DNA of 7,198 nt from Candidatus Omnitrophota bacterium (GCA_028714595.1 JAQTMD010000076.1:1-7198), one strand, 5' to 3'. Positions 1 through 5,508 are shown, counted from the first letter of the stretch. A program made the numbers and translations. The notes: generated by a model not told the origin, from the sequence alone.

Positions 1-337
1 GGGACATTTTGTCCGTCAACGTTTCCGGGTTCTCGCGTGCGAACTTTTTCGCCGCGCACTACGGTTTACGCCTCACTCTCGCTCTGTAAGCCTCTCTCCC
101 GCGCCGGCTTGCGTTCGGCGTAAATCCTTGTGCGCTCCGTGCCCGGCGCGGTGCCGAAAAAGTTCTGATTGCACGCTCAAACCCTGCAACGTTGCCGGAC
201 GAACCGCTCCGGCAAAACTACACAAGCTATGTCGCGTATTTAAAAAATTCACTGTCGCATTTTGAGCGTGACGAGGTTTAGTCCGAGCACACCACTAACG
301 GTGCGCGCAGGACTAACCTCGGCACGCACAAAATCTG
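1..337. other. Noncoding region downstream of acsC, rich in inverted repeats
   Basis: I find no plausible gene on either strand here: no open frame of useful length and no similarity I recognise. The stretch is occupied by folded structure. A small perfect hairpin (GGACA-TTT-TGTCC) sits at 2-14, a long imperfect inverted repeat at 11-200, a 6-bp hairpin (GCCGGA at 194-199 with TCCGGC at 208-213), and the terminator-like stem-loop that starts inside the end of acsC. It could be the 3' flank of the operon, a degenerate mobile element, or a structured RNA. Nothing shows which strand, if any, is transcribed through 1-240. Confidence 0.7.
11..200. repeat. Long hierarchical imperfect inverted repeat (about 190 bases)
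   Basis: Three nested pairs of arms are visible. The outer arms, 11-40 and 171-200, match at 24 of 30 positions. The middle arms are perfect over 11 bp (GAACTTTTTCG at 41-51 with CGAAAAAGTTC at 155-165). The inner arms, 54-72 and 117-135, match at 16 of 19 positions, including an 8-bp perfect run (TTTACGCC with GGCGTAAA). A further AAGCC/GGCTT pair (88-92 with 106-110) closes the tip. The right arm carries two extra bulges of about 5 and 19 bases. No transposase or target duplication is visible. It may be a fold-back or MITE-like element, a structured RNA, or an intergenic repeat family; the data here cannot separate these. Confidence 0.7.
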
Positions 338-352
338 TCACTGCAAATTTTT
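241..352 (-). terminator. Putative intrinsic terminator of the trp-acsC transcript, overlapping the acsC stop codon
   Basis: Read on the minus strand, an A-tract lies inside the last acsC codons, followed by a long interrupted stem and then a run of six T at 247-242. Paired segments are AAAAATT/AATTTTT (243-249 with 346-352), 259-264 with 329-334 (6 bp), 266-270 with 323-327 (5 bp), 272-278 with 315-321 (7 bp) and 280-284 with 310-314 (5 bp). An apical hairpin, 287-293 with 300-306, is fully paired only on the minus-strand RNA, where position 289/304 becomes a U-G wobble. The A-tract/stem/T-tract arrangement fits a terminator, possibly bidirectional. The stem is much longer and more interrupted than a typical one, so a general structured repeat is the alternative. 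Confidence 0.5.
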
Positions 353-1669
353 AAGGAACGACGGGATGCCGGCAGCCTCTTTCGGCCCGACGACGATTTT
401 CCAGCCCGACTGCTCCTCGAGGTCGCCGCTCATCACCGCGACGTAGCCGGGGATGATCAGCCGCTTCTGCTTGACCAGCTCCCCGACGGAAAATTTCGCC
501 AGCGACTCGCTGATCTTCTCCGGCGTGAACTTCTCCGCTGCCCAGGCCGTCAAAACCGACATGCCTTCGGTGTCCACGCTGATGACATACGAGGGCACCT
601 TGCTGGCCTCCACCTCTCCCACCACCGTATAATACGAAAGGGAAAAATTCGTGGTCACCAGGACCGGCGAGTCTTTGCCGGCCTGGCCGATGGGGTAGAC
701 GTTCGGCTCGATCTGCAGCGGCTTCTGCGGGTCGGTGAAGATGTTCTGGCGCAGCGTCAAAAGCGAGAGCGCCTGCCAGGGCTCGGTCCCCCGCAGCAGC
801 ACGATGGAACCGTATTTCAAAATATACGTGGCTGCCTCAAGGCTTTCCTCGTACGGGTCCGTGCGGTCCACCACCGCGATCGTGGGATATCCCAGGCTGC
901 GCACTGATTTTTTCAAAGCCAGCCTTCGTATCTGCGTCAGTTCCCAGATCCGCCCGCGCTCCCCGCCTGCCGCGACGTCAAGCACGATGTCCTGCACGCC
1001 CAGCCTGTTCAATTCCTGGGTACAGGCGCTCAGTTCCTCCAGGTCTTTGCCGCAGACTGCCAGCGCAGCGCCGTGCTCTTTTGCCGGTCCTGCCATTGCC
1101 GCGGCATTGGAGAGATTGACGCCCCAGACCAGCGGCCTGCGTCCTTTCAGAAGCGCGAGCGCCTCTGTGGCCGCGGCGGCATCGCCCGTCATAAGCACCG
1201 GGGCAAGCTTTGTCTTTACGGCGACCAGCTTCACCGCCGCGCAAAAACGCTGTGCGTCCCTGGTCTGCCGCACGGCGATAAGGCCGGCGCCGAGCGTCTG
1301 GCCGATGCGCTCGAACACCAGCGCGTTGATCCGCTTGACCTTTTTTTCTATTGCCTCGTCGCTTTCGCTGTCGTCGATGATAAAGCCGATGCCGGTCGGG
1401 TTGCGGAATTTTTCCTCGTGGCGGAAGAGCACGGTCTCGTTGCCGGCGATTACGGCGGCGTCTTCGCTGCCGAGGCTCACCTGCCGTATCGGCGGCGCCG
1501 ACGCAGCTTCAAGCTGCGCCTTGACCGCGGGGCTCACGTGCGGGCACTTATCGATGCTCACCGCTTTTTTCGCCAGCTGCATCGCAAAGGCAAGGCAGGT
1601 GGGAAAACCGCAGTCTTTACAGTTTGTCTTGGGAAGAAGCTTGTAGATGTCCAGGCCTGAAAGTGTCAT
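338..1669 (-). CDS. acsC: Corrinoid iron-sulfur protein large (gamma) subunit, AcsC-type
   Basis: In the Wood-Ljungdahl pathway this cytoplasmic subunit, paired with AcsD, carries the methyl group on a corrinoid cofactor from methyltetrahydrofolate to acetyl-CoA synthase. The 443-residue product is close to the family length of about 446. Residues 1-57 hold the N-terminal 4Fe-4S motif, C17-X2-C20-X4-C25-X16-C42, inside NCKDCGFPTCLAFAMQLA. The middle is a TIM-barrel region. The C-terminal corrinoid-binding region includes VTTNFSLSYY (338-347) and ends in the conserved GWKIVVGPKEAAGIPSF. A frame extending back to 1759 exists, but its first 30 residues are an Arg/Ser-rich misreading of the upstream gene. 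ATG at 1669 begins exactly where family members begin. It is the last gene of the cluster; acsD, acsB and acsE are not in view. Function by family similarity is strong; activity in this host is inferred. Confidence 0.93.
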   Translation of the reverse strand: MTLSGLDIYKLLPKTNCKDCGFPTCLAFAMQLAKKAVSIDKCPHVSPAVKAQLEAASAPPIRQVSLGSEDAAVIAGNETVLFRHEEKFRNPTGIGFIIDDSESDEAIEKKVKRINALVFERIGQTLGAGLIAVRQTRDAQRFCAAVKLVAVKTKLAPVLMTGDAAAATEALALLKGRRPLVWGVNLSNAAAMAGPAKEHGAALAVCGKDLEELSACTQELNRLGVQDIVLDVAAGGERGRIWELTQIRRLALKKSVRSLGYPTIAVVDRTDPYEESLEAATYILKYGSIVLLRGTEPWQALSLLTLRQNIFTDPQKPLQIEPNVYPIGQAGKDSPVLVTTNFSLSYYTVVGEVEASKVPSYVISVDTEGMSVLTAWAAEKFTPEKISESLAKFSVGELVKQKRLIIPGYVAVMSGDLEEQSGWKIVVGPKEAAGIPSFLKNLQ

Positions 1670-1673
1670 TTTA

Positions 1674-1686
1674 CCTTTATTCCTTT
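1674..1686 (-). promoter_or_regulatory. Two weak Shine-Dalgarno-like stretches before acsC
   Basis: On the minus strand, AAAGGA (1686-1681) and AAAGG (1678-1674) precede the ATG at 1669, about 11 and 4 bases away. Neither is ideal alone, but together with the conserved protein start they support 1669 over the upstream in-frame start at 1759. Confidence 0.45.
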
Positions 1687-1700
1687 CGTTGCAGTTGGAT

Positions 1701-2234
1701 TCAGTCGTTGAACTCGAATGACCTGATGATCGCCTTCGCCGCCGGCAGGTACCGGTCATACTGTTCGGCGAGCGCCGTATAGGTGATCACGTACGCCCGG
1801 CCCTTGCGGATGAATATCTGCTGCAGAAATTTAAAATTCGCTTTCTTTTCCTTGCTTGCATAGACCAGCCGCTGCGAATCGATGCCGGCCACCTTGTCTT
1901 TTTTCTCTTCGATGATCTTGACCGGCGGCTTTCGCTCGACGAGCGGCTCTTTTGCCTTCTTGTAGAAGTCCGCGAGCGCAGGCACCGCGGAGCCGAACTT
2001 CTGCGAGACAATGTTGACGCTGGGCGCAAACCCGAATTTTTTATCGGTATCCGGCGAGCTGAAACTCACGCCGCTTCCCAGCTGCTTGAGGAGGAAATCA
2101 GCCGGGTAGGAGACGCTGTATTTCAACTGGTTGTGCTTGAAGACCTTGAGGGACGCCGCAAAAACCGGCGTGCCTGCTGCCGATGCGACCATCATAAGTG
2201 CCAGTGTCATGACCTTTATGCGCAGCCCTGTCAT
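1701..2234 (-). CDS. Exported small protein of unknown function, PsbP/Mog1-like fold suspected
   Basis: This 177-residue protein starts with a clear Sec-type signal peptide: MTGLRIK, a hydrophobic stretch at about 8-21, and a likely cleavage after A26 or A27 (PVFAA). There is no cysteine anywhere, so it is not a lipoprotein; it should be released to the periplasm or outside. The mature part is Lys-rich. The opening YSVSYPADF (39-47), a GVSFSSPD strand, a central helix (ADFYKKAKE) and a closing AKAIIRSFEF resemble the PsbP-like/DcrB-type single domain, which many bacteria use in small exported proteins of unknown role. That assignment is pattern recognition, not a search result. It sits 15 nt after trpF and 31 nt before acsC, so it is probably co-transcribed. 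Neither neighbour explains why an exported protein is here. Confidence 0.85.
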   Translation of the reverse strand: MTGLRIKVMTLALMMVASAAGTPVFAASLKVFKHNQLKYSVSYPADFLLKQLGSGVSFSSPDTDKKFGFAPSVNIVSQKFGSAVPALADFYKKAKEPLVERKPPVKIIEEKKDKVAGIDSQRLVYASKEKKANFKFLQQIFIRKGRAYVITYTALAEQYDRYLPAAKAIIRSFEFND

Positions 2235-2241
2235 GTTTGCT

Positions 2242-2247
2242 CCTCCT
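2242..2247 (-). promoter_or_regulatory. Consensus Shine-Dalgarno AGGAGG of the exported-protein gene
   Basis: A perfect AGGAGG lies 7 nt upstream of the ATG at 2234 and only 2 nt after the trpF stop codon (2250-2252). It is the strongest ribosome-binding site in the window. It fixes the start of the gene and suggests translation independent of trpF. Confidence 0.85.
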
Positions 2248-2249
2248 TG

Positions 2250-2876
2250 TTATCGTGCCCGGCGTTTTGCCTTCCTGACGAACCCTCGTATTCTGGCATG
2301 GTCTTTTTCCCCGGGCGCCTTTTCCAGGCAGCTCGAGGCGTCTACCCATGCGGGTCGTATGCAGCGGATGGCCCGCGCGACGTTGCGCTCGTCCAACCCG
2401 CCCGAAAGGAATATTGTCGTCTTCACCCCGGCAAGGTCGCGTGCCACGAACGACCAGCGCAGCGTCCTTCCGGTCCCGCCGTACGCGCGGCTTGAAAAAG
2501 CGTCAAAAAGATACGCGAAGACCCGGTAGCGCAGGCACCCGCGGATATCGATCCCGTCCTTGACGCGGAATCCCTTGATCACCTTGAAACCGCGGAACCT
2601 GCGGCAGAACGCCGGGGATTCTTCGCCGTGGAACTGCAGCATGTCCAGCCTGCAGAGCCGTGCGGTCTTTCTGATGAAACGCTCGGAGGCGTTCACGAAC
2701 ACGCCGATCTTGACCACCTGTTTCGGCAGGCCCCGGATGATCTCCGCTGCCCTGCGCGGCTCGATGTAGCGCGGGCTTTTTTTGTAGAAAACAAACCCCA
2801 GGGCATCGCAGCCCGCGCCCACGGCGGCCTGCGCGTCCGGGAGGTTCGTGATGCCGCATATCTTTACCTTGACCAT
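2250..2876 (-). CDS. trpF: Phosphoribosylanthranilate isomerase
   Basis: Catalyses the Amadori rearrangement of N-(5'-phosphoribosyl)anthranilate to CdRP, the step before TrpC, in the cytoplasm. The 208 residues match the family's usual length and show its TIM-barrel landmarks in order: KICGIT (5-10) with catalytic C7, GFVFYKKSPRYI, LQFHGEE (80-86), the general-acid D125, GGTGRTLRW (133-141), LSGGL (157-161) and VDASSCLEKAPGEKD (178-192). Two sites are odd. The usual VDVSSGVE phosphate loop has Cys at 183 instead of Gly, and the usual GTGKTFDW carries Arg at 140 instead of Asp. By my count there are 29 Arg (14%) and a net charge near +26, unlike the neighbouring Trp proteins. It starts 12 nt after the trpC stop, with GAGG overlapping that stop as a plausible ribosome-binding site. 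The call is secure; catalytic competence is likely but not proven, given the substitutions. Confidence 0.93.
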   Translation of the reverse strand: MVKVKICGITNLPDAQAAVGAGCDALGFVFYKKSPRYIEPRRAAEIIRGLPKQVVKIGVFVNASERFIRKTARLCRLDMLQFHGEESPAFCRRFRGFKVIKGFRVKDGIDIRGCLRYRVFAYLFDAFSSRAYGGTGRTLRWSFVARDLAGVKTTIFLSGGLDERNVARAIRCIRPAWVDASSCLEKAPGEKDHARIRGFVRKAKRRAR

Positions 2877-2888
2877 TTCGGCTTCGCC

Positions 2889-3752
2889 TCACCAGCCCAT
2901 GAGTTCCTGGATCGCGGTCTTGACGTCGCCCTCTTTGAGGATCGACTCTCCGACCAGGACGGCATTGGCCCCCAGGATCTTCAGGAACAGGACATCCTGG
3001 TACGTCTTGATCCCGCTTTCCACGACCACGGTCCGGTCTTTCGGAACAAGCGGGTAGAGCTTTTCCGTGGTCCTGGGGTCCACTTCCAGGGTGTGCAAAT
3101 CGCGGTTGTTGATGCCGAGCGCAAAATCGATCTGTTTTCTCTTTTTCGCTTTCGCGGAAGGGACCGGCGCACCGGGCGCAACAGCGGCCTCGGGCGGCGC
3201 GACTTTGAGCGAGAGCAGTTTTTTCAATTCTTTCTCATCGTGCGCCTCGACCAGGCAGTCCATGCCCAAAATGTCCGAGAGCGTGATGAACTCTGCCAGC
3301 TGGTCCTTGGTCAGGATATCCGAGATCAACAGGACCGCGTCCGCGCCTGCTGCCCGCGATTCCAGGATCTGGTACGGCTCGAGGATGAAGTCTTTGCGCA
3401 GCACCGGCACGACCACGCTGTTTTTGACGGCAGCGAGGTCGGCCAGCGAGCCGCCGAAAAAATCCTCTTCGGTCAGGACCGAGATTGCCTGCACGCCTGC
3501 CTCCTGGTACTGCGCCGCCAGTGCCGGCGGATCAAGGTCTGCGCGCAGCCGGCCTGCCGAGGGAGAATTCCTTTTGAGCTCGGCTATCAGGGCGATGCTC
3601 TTGGGTTTCGATATCGCTTCCAGGAACGGCCTGGCCGGGGCAAGGCCCGCGATAGCGCTTTTGAGCTGCTCTTCGGGCACGGCGAGCTTGGCCGACGCCA
3701 GCCGCTCCCGCTTCTTTGCCGTGATCTCTTTTAAGGTATCAGTCTTTTTCAT
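2889..3752 (-). CDS. trpC: Indole-3-glycerol-phosphate synthase
   Basis: Closes the indole ring of CdRP to give indole-3-glycerol phosphate. Landmarks of the TIM barrel, with residues equivalent to the known catalytic set, are all present: E58 and K60 in ELKRNSPSAG, VLTEEDFFGG (92-101), K120 in VLRKDF, GADAVLLI (136-143), E169 in LVEAH, N215 in GINNRDL, E245 and S246 in VVESGI, and LVGES (266-270). At 287 residues it is longer than most family members (about 250-270). The excess lies between KELKKLLSL and IDFALGINN, where residues about 184-207 form an Ala/Pro-rich stretch ending in KAKKRKQ. Its start codon lies 14 bases inside the end of trpD with no obvious Shine-Dalgarno, so translation is probably coupled. 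A single-function enzyme: TrpF is separate and directly downstream. Confidence 0.96.
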   Translation of the reverse strand: MKKTDTLKEITAKKRERLASAKLAVPEEQLKSAIAGLAPARPFLEAISKPKSIALIAELKRNSPSAGRLRADLDPPALAAQYQEAGVQAISVLTEEDFFGGSLADLAAVKNSVVVPVLRKDFILEPYQILESRAAGADAVLLISDILTKDQLAEFITLSDILGMDCLVEAHDEKELKKLLSLKVAPPEAAVAPGAPVPSAKAKKRKQIDFALGINNRDLHTLEVDPRTTEKLYPLVPKDRTVVVESGIKTYQDVLFLKILGANAVLVGESILKEGDVKTAIQELMGW

Positions 3753-4755
3753 TGGACATCTGTTTTAACAGCGCCAGTTTCTTCAACGCCTTGCCGGAAT
3801 CGATGGACTCAAGGGCTGCCTCGATGCCTTCCCTGATGTCGCGCGCCTTTTCCGCGACGTACAGGGCCGCTGCGGCATTGAGCGCCGTGATATCCCGGTA
3901 AAAACCGGTCTTGCCGTTTAACACCTCGAGCAGTATCTGTATGTTGTCGTCGACGTCGCCGCCCAGAAGATCGACGGGGTCGGCCCTGCGCAGGCCGAAA
4001 TCTTCCGGCGCGATCTCGTACGTAGAGACCGTCCCCCCGGCGAATTCGGATACGAAGGTCGCATCCGTCGTCGTGATCTCATCGAGCCCGTCCTTGCCGT
4101 GCACGACCATGGCGCGTTTCGACCCCAGGTTCCCCGCCACCTGCGCGATCACCTGCGTCAGCGCGGGGGTAAAGACCCCGATCAGCTGGTGCGTGGCCTT
4201 TGCCGGGTTGCACAGCGGGCCCAGGATGTTGAACACCGTGCGTTTCCCGATCTGTTTTCTCGCCGGCATGGCATGCTTCATCGCCGGGTGCAGGCCGGGC
4301 GCAAAAAGGAACGCGATCCCGATCTGGTCAAGGCAGCGCTCTATCTTTTCCTTCGGCAGGGCGATCTTGACGCCGACCGCCTCCAGGATGTCCGCGCTGC
4401 CGCACGGCGAAGAGACCGAACGGTTGCCGTGCTTGGCAACGGTGACGCCGCAGCCGGCGATCACGAACGCCGCCGCAGTCGAGACGTTGAACGTCCCCTT
4501 GCAGTCGCCGCCCGTACCGCAGGTGTCCACGATGACGTCGCGCGCCGCCGATATTTTCACCGAATGCGCGCACATCACCCGGGCCGCAGCCGTGATCTCG
4601 TCGACGGTCTCGCCCTTCGCGCTCAGGCGTTCGAGGAACTCCACGACCTGCGCGGTGTCCGTCTGTCCGGTCATGATCTCTTCCATGACCGTCTGCATCT
4701 CGTCGGATGTCAGGTCCTGCTTCTGTGCGAGTTTTTCCGCAGCTTCGGTTATCAT
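3739..4755 (-). CDS. trpD: Anthranilate phosphoribosyltransferase
   Basis: Transfers phosphoribose from PRPP to anthranilate, the second committed step of tryptophan synthesis. The 338 residues match the family length. An N-terminal helical part (1-70) precedes the PRPP-binding signature DTCGTGGD (77-84), NVST (90-93), KHGNR (108-112), the anthranilate-contacting R172 in GKRTVFNILGPLCNPA, and the Mg-binding D225-E226 in HGKDGLDEI (219-227). The segment usually written SSKCGSAD reads SSPCGSAD (115-122), a minor variant. It is not fused to a glutamine amidotransferase domain; trpG is a separate gene just upstream, overlapping by four bases (ATGA), which indicates translational coupling. The short distance argues for co-expression with trpC and trpF. 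Confidence 0.97.
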   Translation of the reverse strand: MITEAAEKLAQKQDLTSDEMQTVMEEIMTGQTDTAQVVEFLERLSAKGETVDEITAAARVMCAHSVKISAARDVIVDTCGTGGDCKGTFNVSTAAAFVIAGCGVTVAKHGNRSVSSPCGSADILEAVGVKIALPKEKIERCLDQIGIAFLFAPGLHPAMKHAMPARKQIGKRTVFNILGPLCNPAKATHQLIGVFTPALTQVIAQVAGNLGSKRAMVVHGKDGLDEITTTDATFVSEFAGGTVSTYEIAPEDFGLRRADPVDLLGGDVDDNIQILLEVLNGKTGFYRDITALNAAAALYVAEKARDIREGIEAALESIDSGKALKKLALLKQMSNEKD

Positions 4756-5315
4756 AGGCCTAAGAAATTGGAAAGCAGTTTTTTACCGTCTGAGGTCATG
4801 ATCGATTCCGGGTGGAACTGTACACCCCACACCGCGAACTTCCGGTGGCAGAGCCCCATGATCTCGTTATCGCTTGTCCGGGCAGTGATGCGCAGCGCCT
4901 GCGGAAGGCTTTTTCTCTCCACCACCAGCGAGTGGTAGCGCGTGGCGCTCAACGGGTTGTCAAGTCCCCGGAATATCCCGGTGCCGTCGTGATAGATGTC
5001 CGAAGTCTTGCCGTGCATCAATTTGCGCGCGCGCACGATCGTTCCGCCGAAGGCCGCTCCGATGCACTGGTGTCCGAGGCAGACGCCCAGGATCGGCATG
5101 GTACCGCAGAACTCACGGATCACGTCGCAGGAGATGCCTGCGTCCTGCGGGCCGCCCGGCCCGGGCGAGATGACGATGCGTTCGGGCTTAAGGTCCGCGA
5201 TCGCCTTGACCGTCACCTTGTCGTTGCGAAAGACTTTCACGTGCGCCCCCAGCTCCCCCAGATACTGCACCAGGTTATACGTGAACGAATCATAATTGTC
5301 GATAAGTACGATCAT
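4752..5315 (-). CDS. trpG: Anthranilate synthase glutamine amidotransferase subunit (class I GATase)
   Basis: Releases ammonia from glutamine for the synthase subunit TrpE. The 187 residues show the class I amidotransferase pattern: DNYDSFTYNL (6-15), the oxyanion-loop SPGPGGP (50-56), nucleophile C79 in GVCLGHQ, MHGKTSD (100-106), YHSL (127-130), and the rest of the catalytic triad H168 and E170 in GVQFHPES. It is of the TrpG/PabA type, so it could also serve aminodeoxychorismate synthase for folate. The neighbouring trpDCF makes tryptophan its primary role, but no trpE or pabB is in the window. GGAG lies 7 nt before the ATG. It is the first gene after the structured gap and therefore a plausible start of a transcript separate from murA. 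Confidence 0.95.
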   Translation of the reverse strand: MIVLIDNYDSFTYNLVQYLGELGAHVKVFRNDKVTVKAIADLKPERIVISPGPGGPQDAGISCDVIREFCGTMPILGVCLGHQCIGAAFGGTIVRARKLMHGKTSDIYHDGTGIFRGLDNPLSATRYHSLVVERKSLPQALRITARTSDNEIMGLCHRKFAVWGVQFHPESIMTSDGKKLLSNFLGL

Positions 5316-5322
5316 ACACTCA

Positions 5323-5326
5323 CTCC
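5323..5326 (-). promoter_or_regulatory. Shine-Dalgarno GGAG of trpG
   Basis: GGAG sits 7 nt upstream of the ATG at 5315, at the edge of the 5329-5344 palindrome. Pairing of that palindrome could therefore influence access to the ribosome-binding site; this last point is inference. Confidence 0.55.
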
Positions 5327-5328
5327 AG

Positions 5329-5344
5329 GAATGCTCGAGCGTTC
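5329..5344. repeat. Near-perfect 16-bp palindrome next to the trpG ribosome-binding site
   Basis: GAATGCTCGAGCGTTC is GAA-N-GCTCGAGC-N-TTC: a perfect 8-bp core with matching outer triplets and a single mismatch pair. Two-fold symmetric sites of this size can be operators, but no repressor is known for it here and it may be chance in GC-rich DNA. Confidence 0.35.
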
Positions 5345-5357
5345 AATTCCGGCGTAC

Positions 5358-5503
5358 GGCCTGGTTGATTGAGCCGCACGTTGATTTTTCGAGCGGGCAT
5401 GGTTCGCCCGCGAGTATGCAGGGCAGGCGAGAGCGAGAAAAATCACCCGAGCGAGGATTTCCTCGCCGGGGAAATCCGAGCGGTGCGGCGAAACAACCGG
5501 GCC
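5358..5503. repeat. Branched imperfect inverted repeat filling the murA-trpG gap
   Basis: A closing stem pairs GGCCTGGTTG (5358-5367) with CAACCGGGCC (5494-5503) at 9 of 10 positions, and GCCGCAC (5373-5379) with GTGCGGC (5483-5489) perfectly. Inside are two further hairpins. One is TGATTTTTC/GAAAAATCA (5382-5390 with 5437-5445, perfect 9 bp), capped by GCGGGC/GCCCGC (5393-5398 with 5406-5411). The other is GGATTTCC/GGAAATCC (5455-5462 with 5470-5477, perfect 8 bp, 7-nt loop). The second can alternatively form GCGAGGA-TT-TCCTCGC (5451-5466). The result is a three-way-junction shape ending 5 bases before the murA stop. No T-run follows either arm, so it is not a standard terminator. No T-box signature or Trp-codon leader is visible, so a classical trp attenuator is not supported. 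Confidence 0.65.
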
Positions 5504-5508
5504 GCCCG

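Noticed and set aside
735..1646. Long plus-strand open frame (303 codons) opposite acsC
   Set aside because: It is the antisense of a well-supported full-length AcsC, has a Ser/Arg/Ala-rich composition typical of shadow frames in GC-rich DNA, and resembles no family.
1670..1759. N-terminal extension of AcsC starting at 1759
   Set aside because: The added 30 residues (Arg/Ser-rich) overlap the end of the upstream gene in another frame, and family members start at the residue encoded at 1669.
2628..3734. Long plus-strand open frame (368 codons) opposite trpC and trpF
   Set aside because: It runs antisense across two genes whose catalytic motifs are intact; the product is Arg/Asp/His-rich low-information sequence with no recognisable domain.
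5320..5400. 26-codon minus-strand open frame just before trpG, as a possible leader peptide
   Set aside because: It ends 4 bases before the trpG start, but has no Trp codon, no clear Shine-Dalgarno, and lies inside the inverted-repeat structure, so a Trp attenuation leader is not supported.
5404..5445. Possible sigma-70 promoter for trpG (CATACT with a T-rich element 17 bases upstream)
   Set aside because: The -10 matches only 4 of 6 and the -35 about 3 of 6 consensus positions; such matches are expected by chance and the bases are accounted for by the hairpin.
5437..5477. Intrinsic terminator after murA
   Set aside because: The hairpins are strong but no T-run follows either on the minus strand, so termination here is not supported by the sequence.
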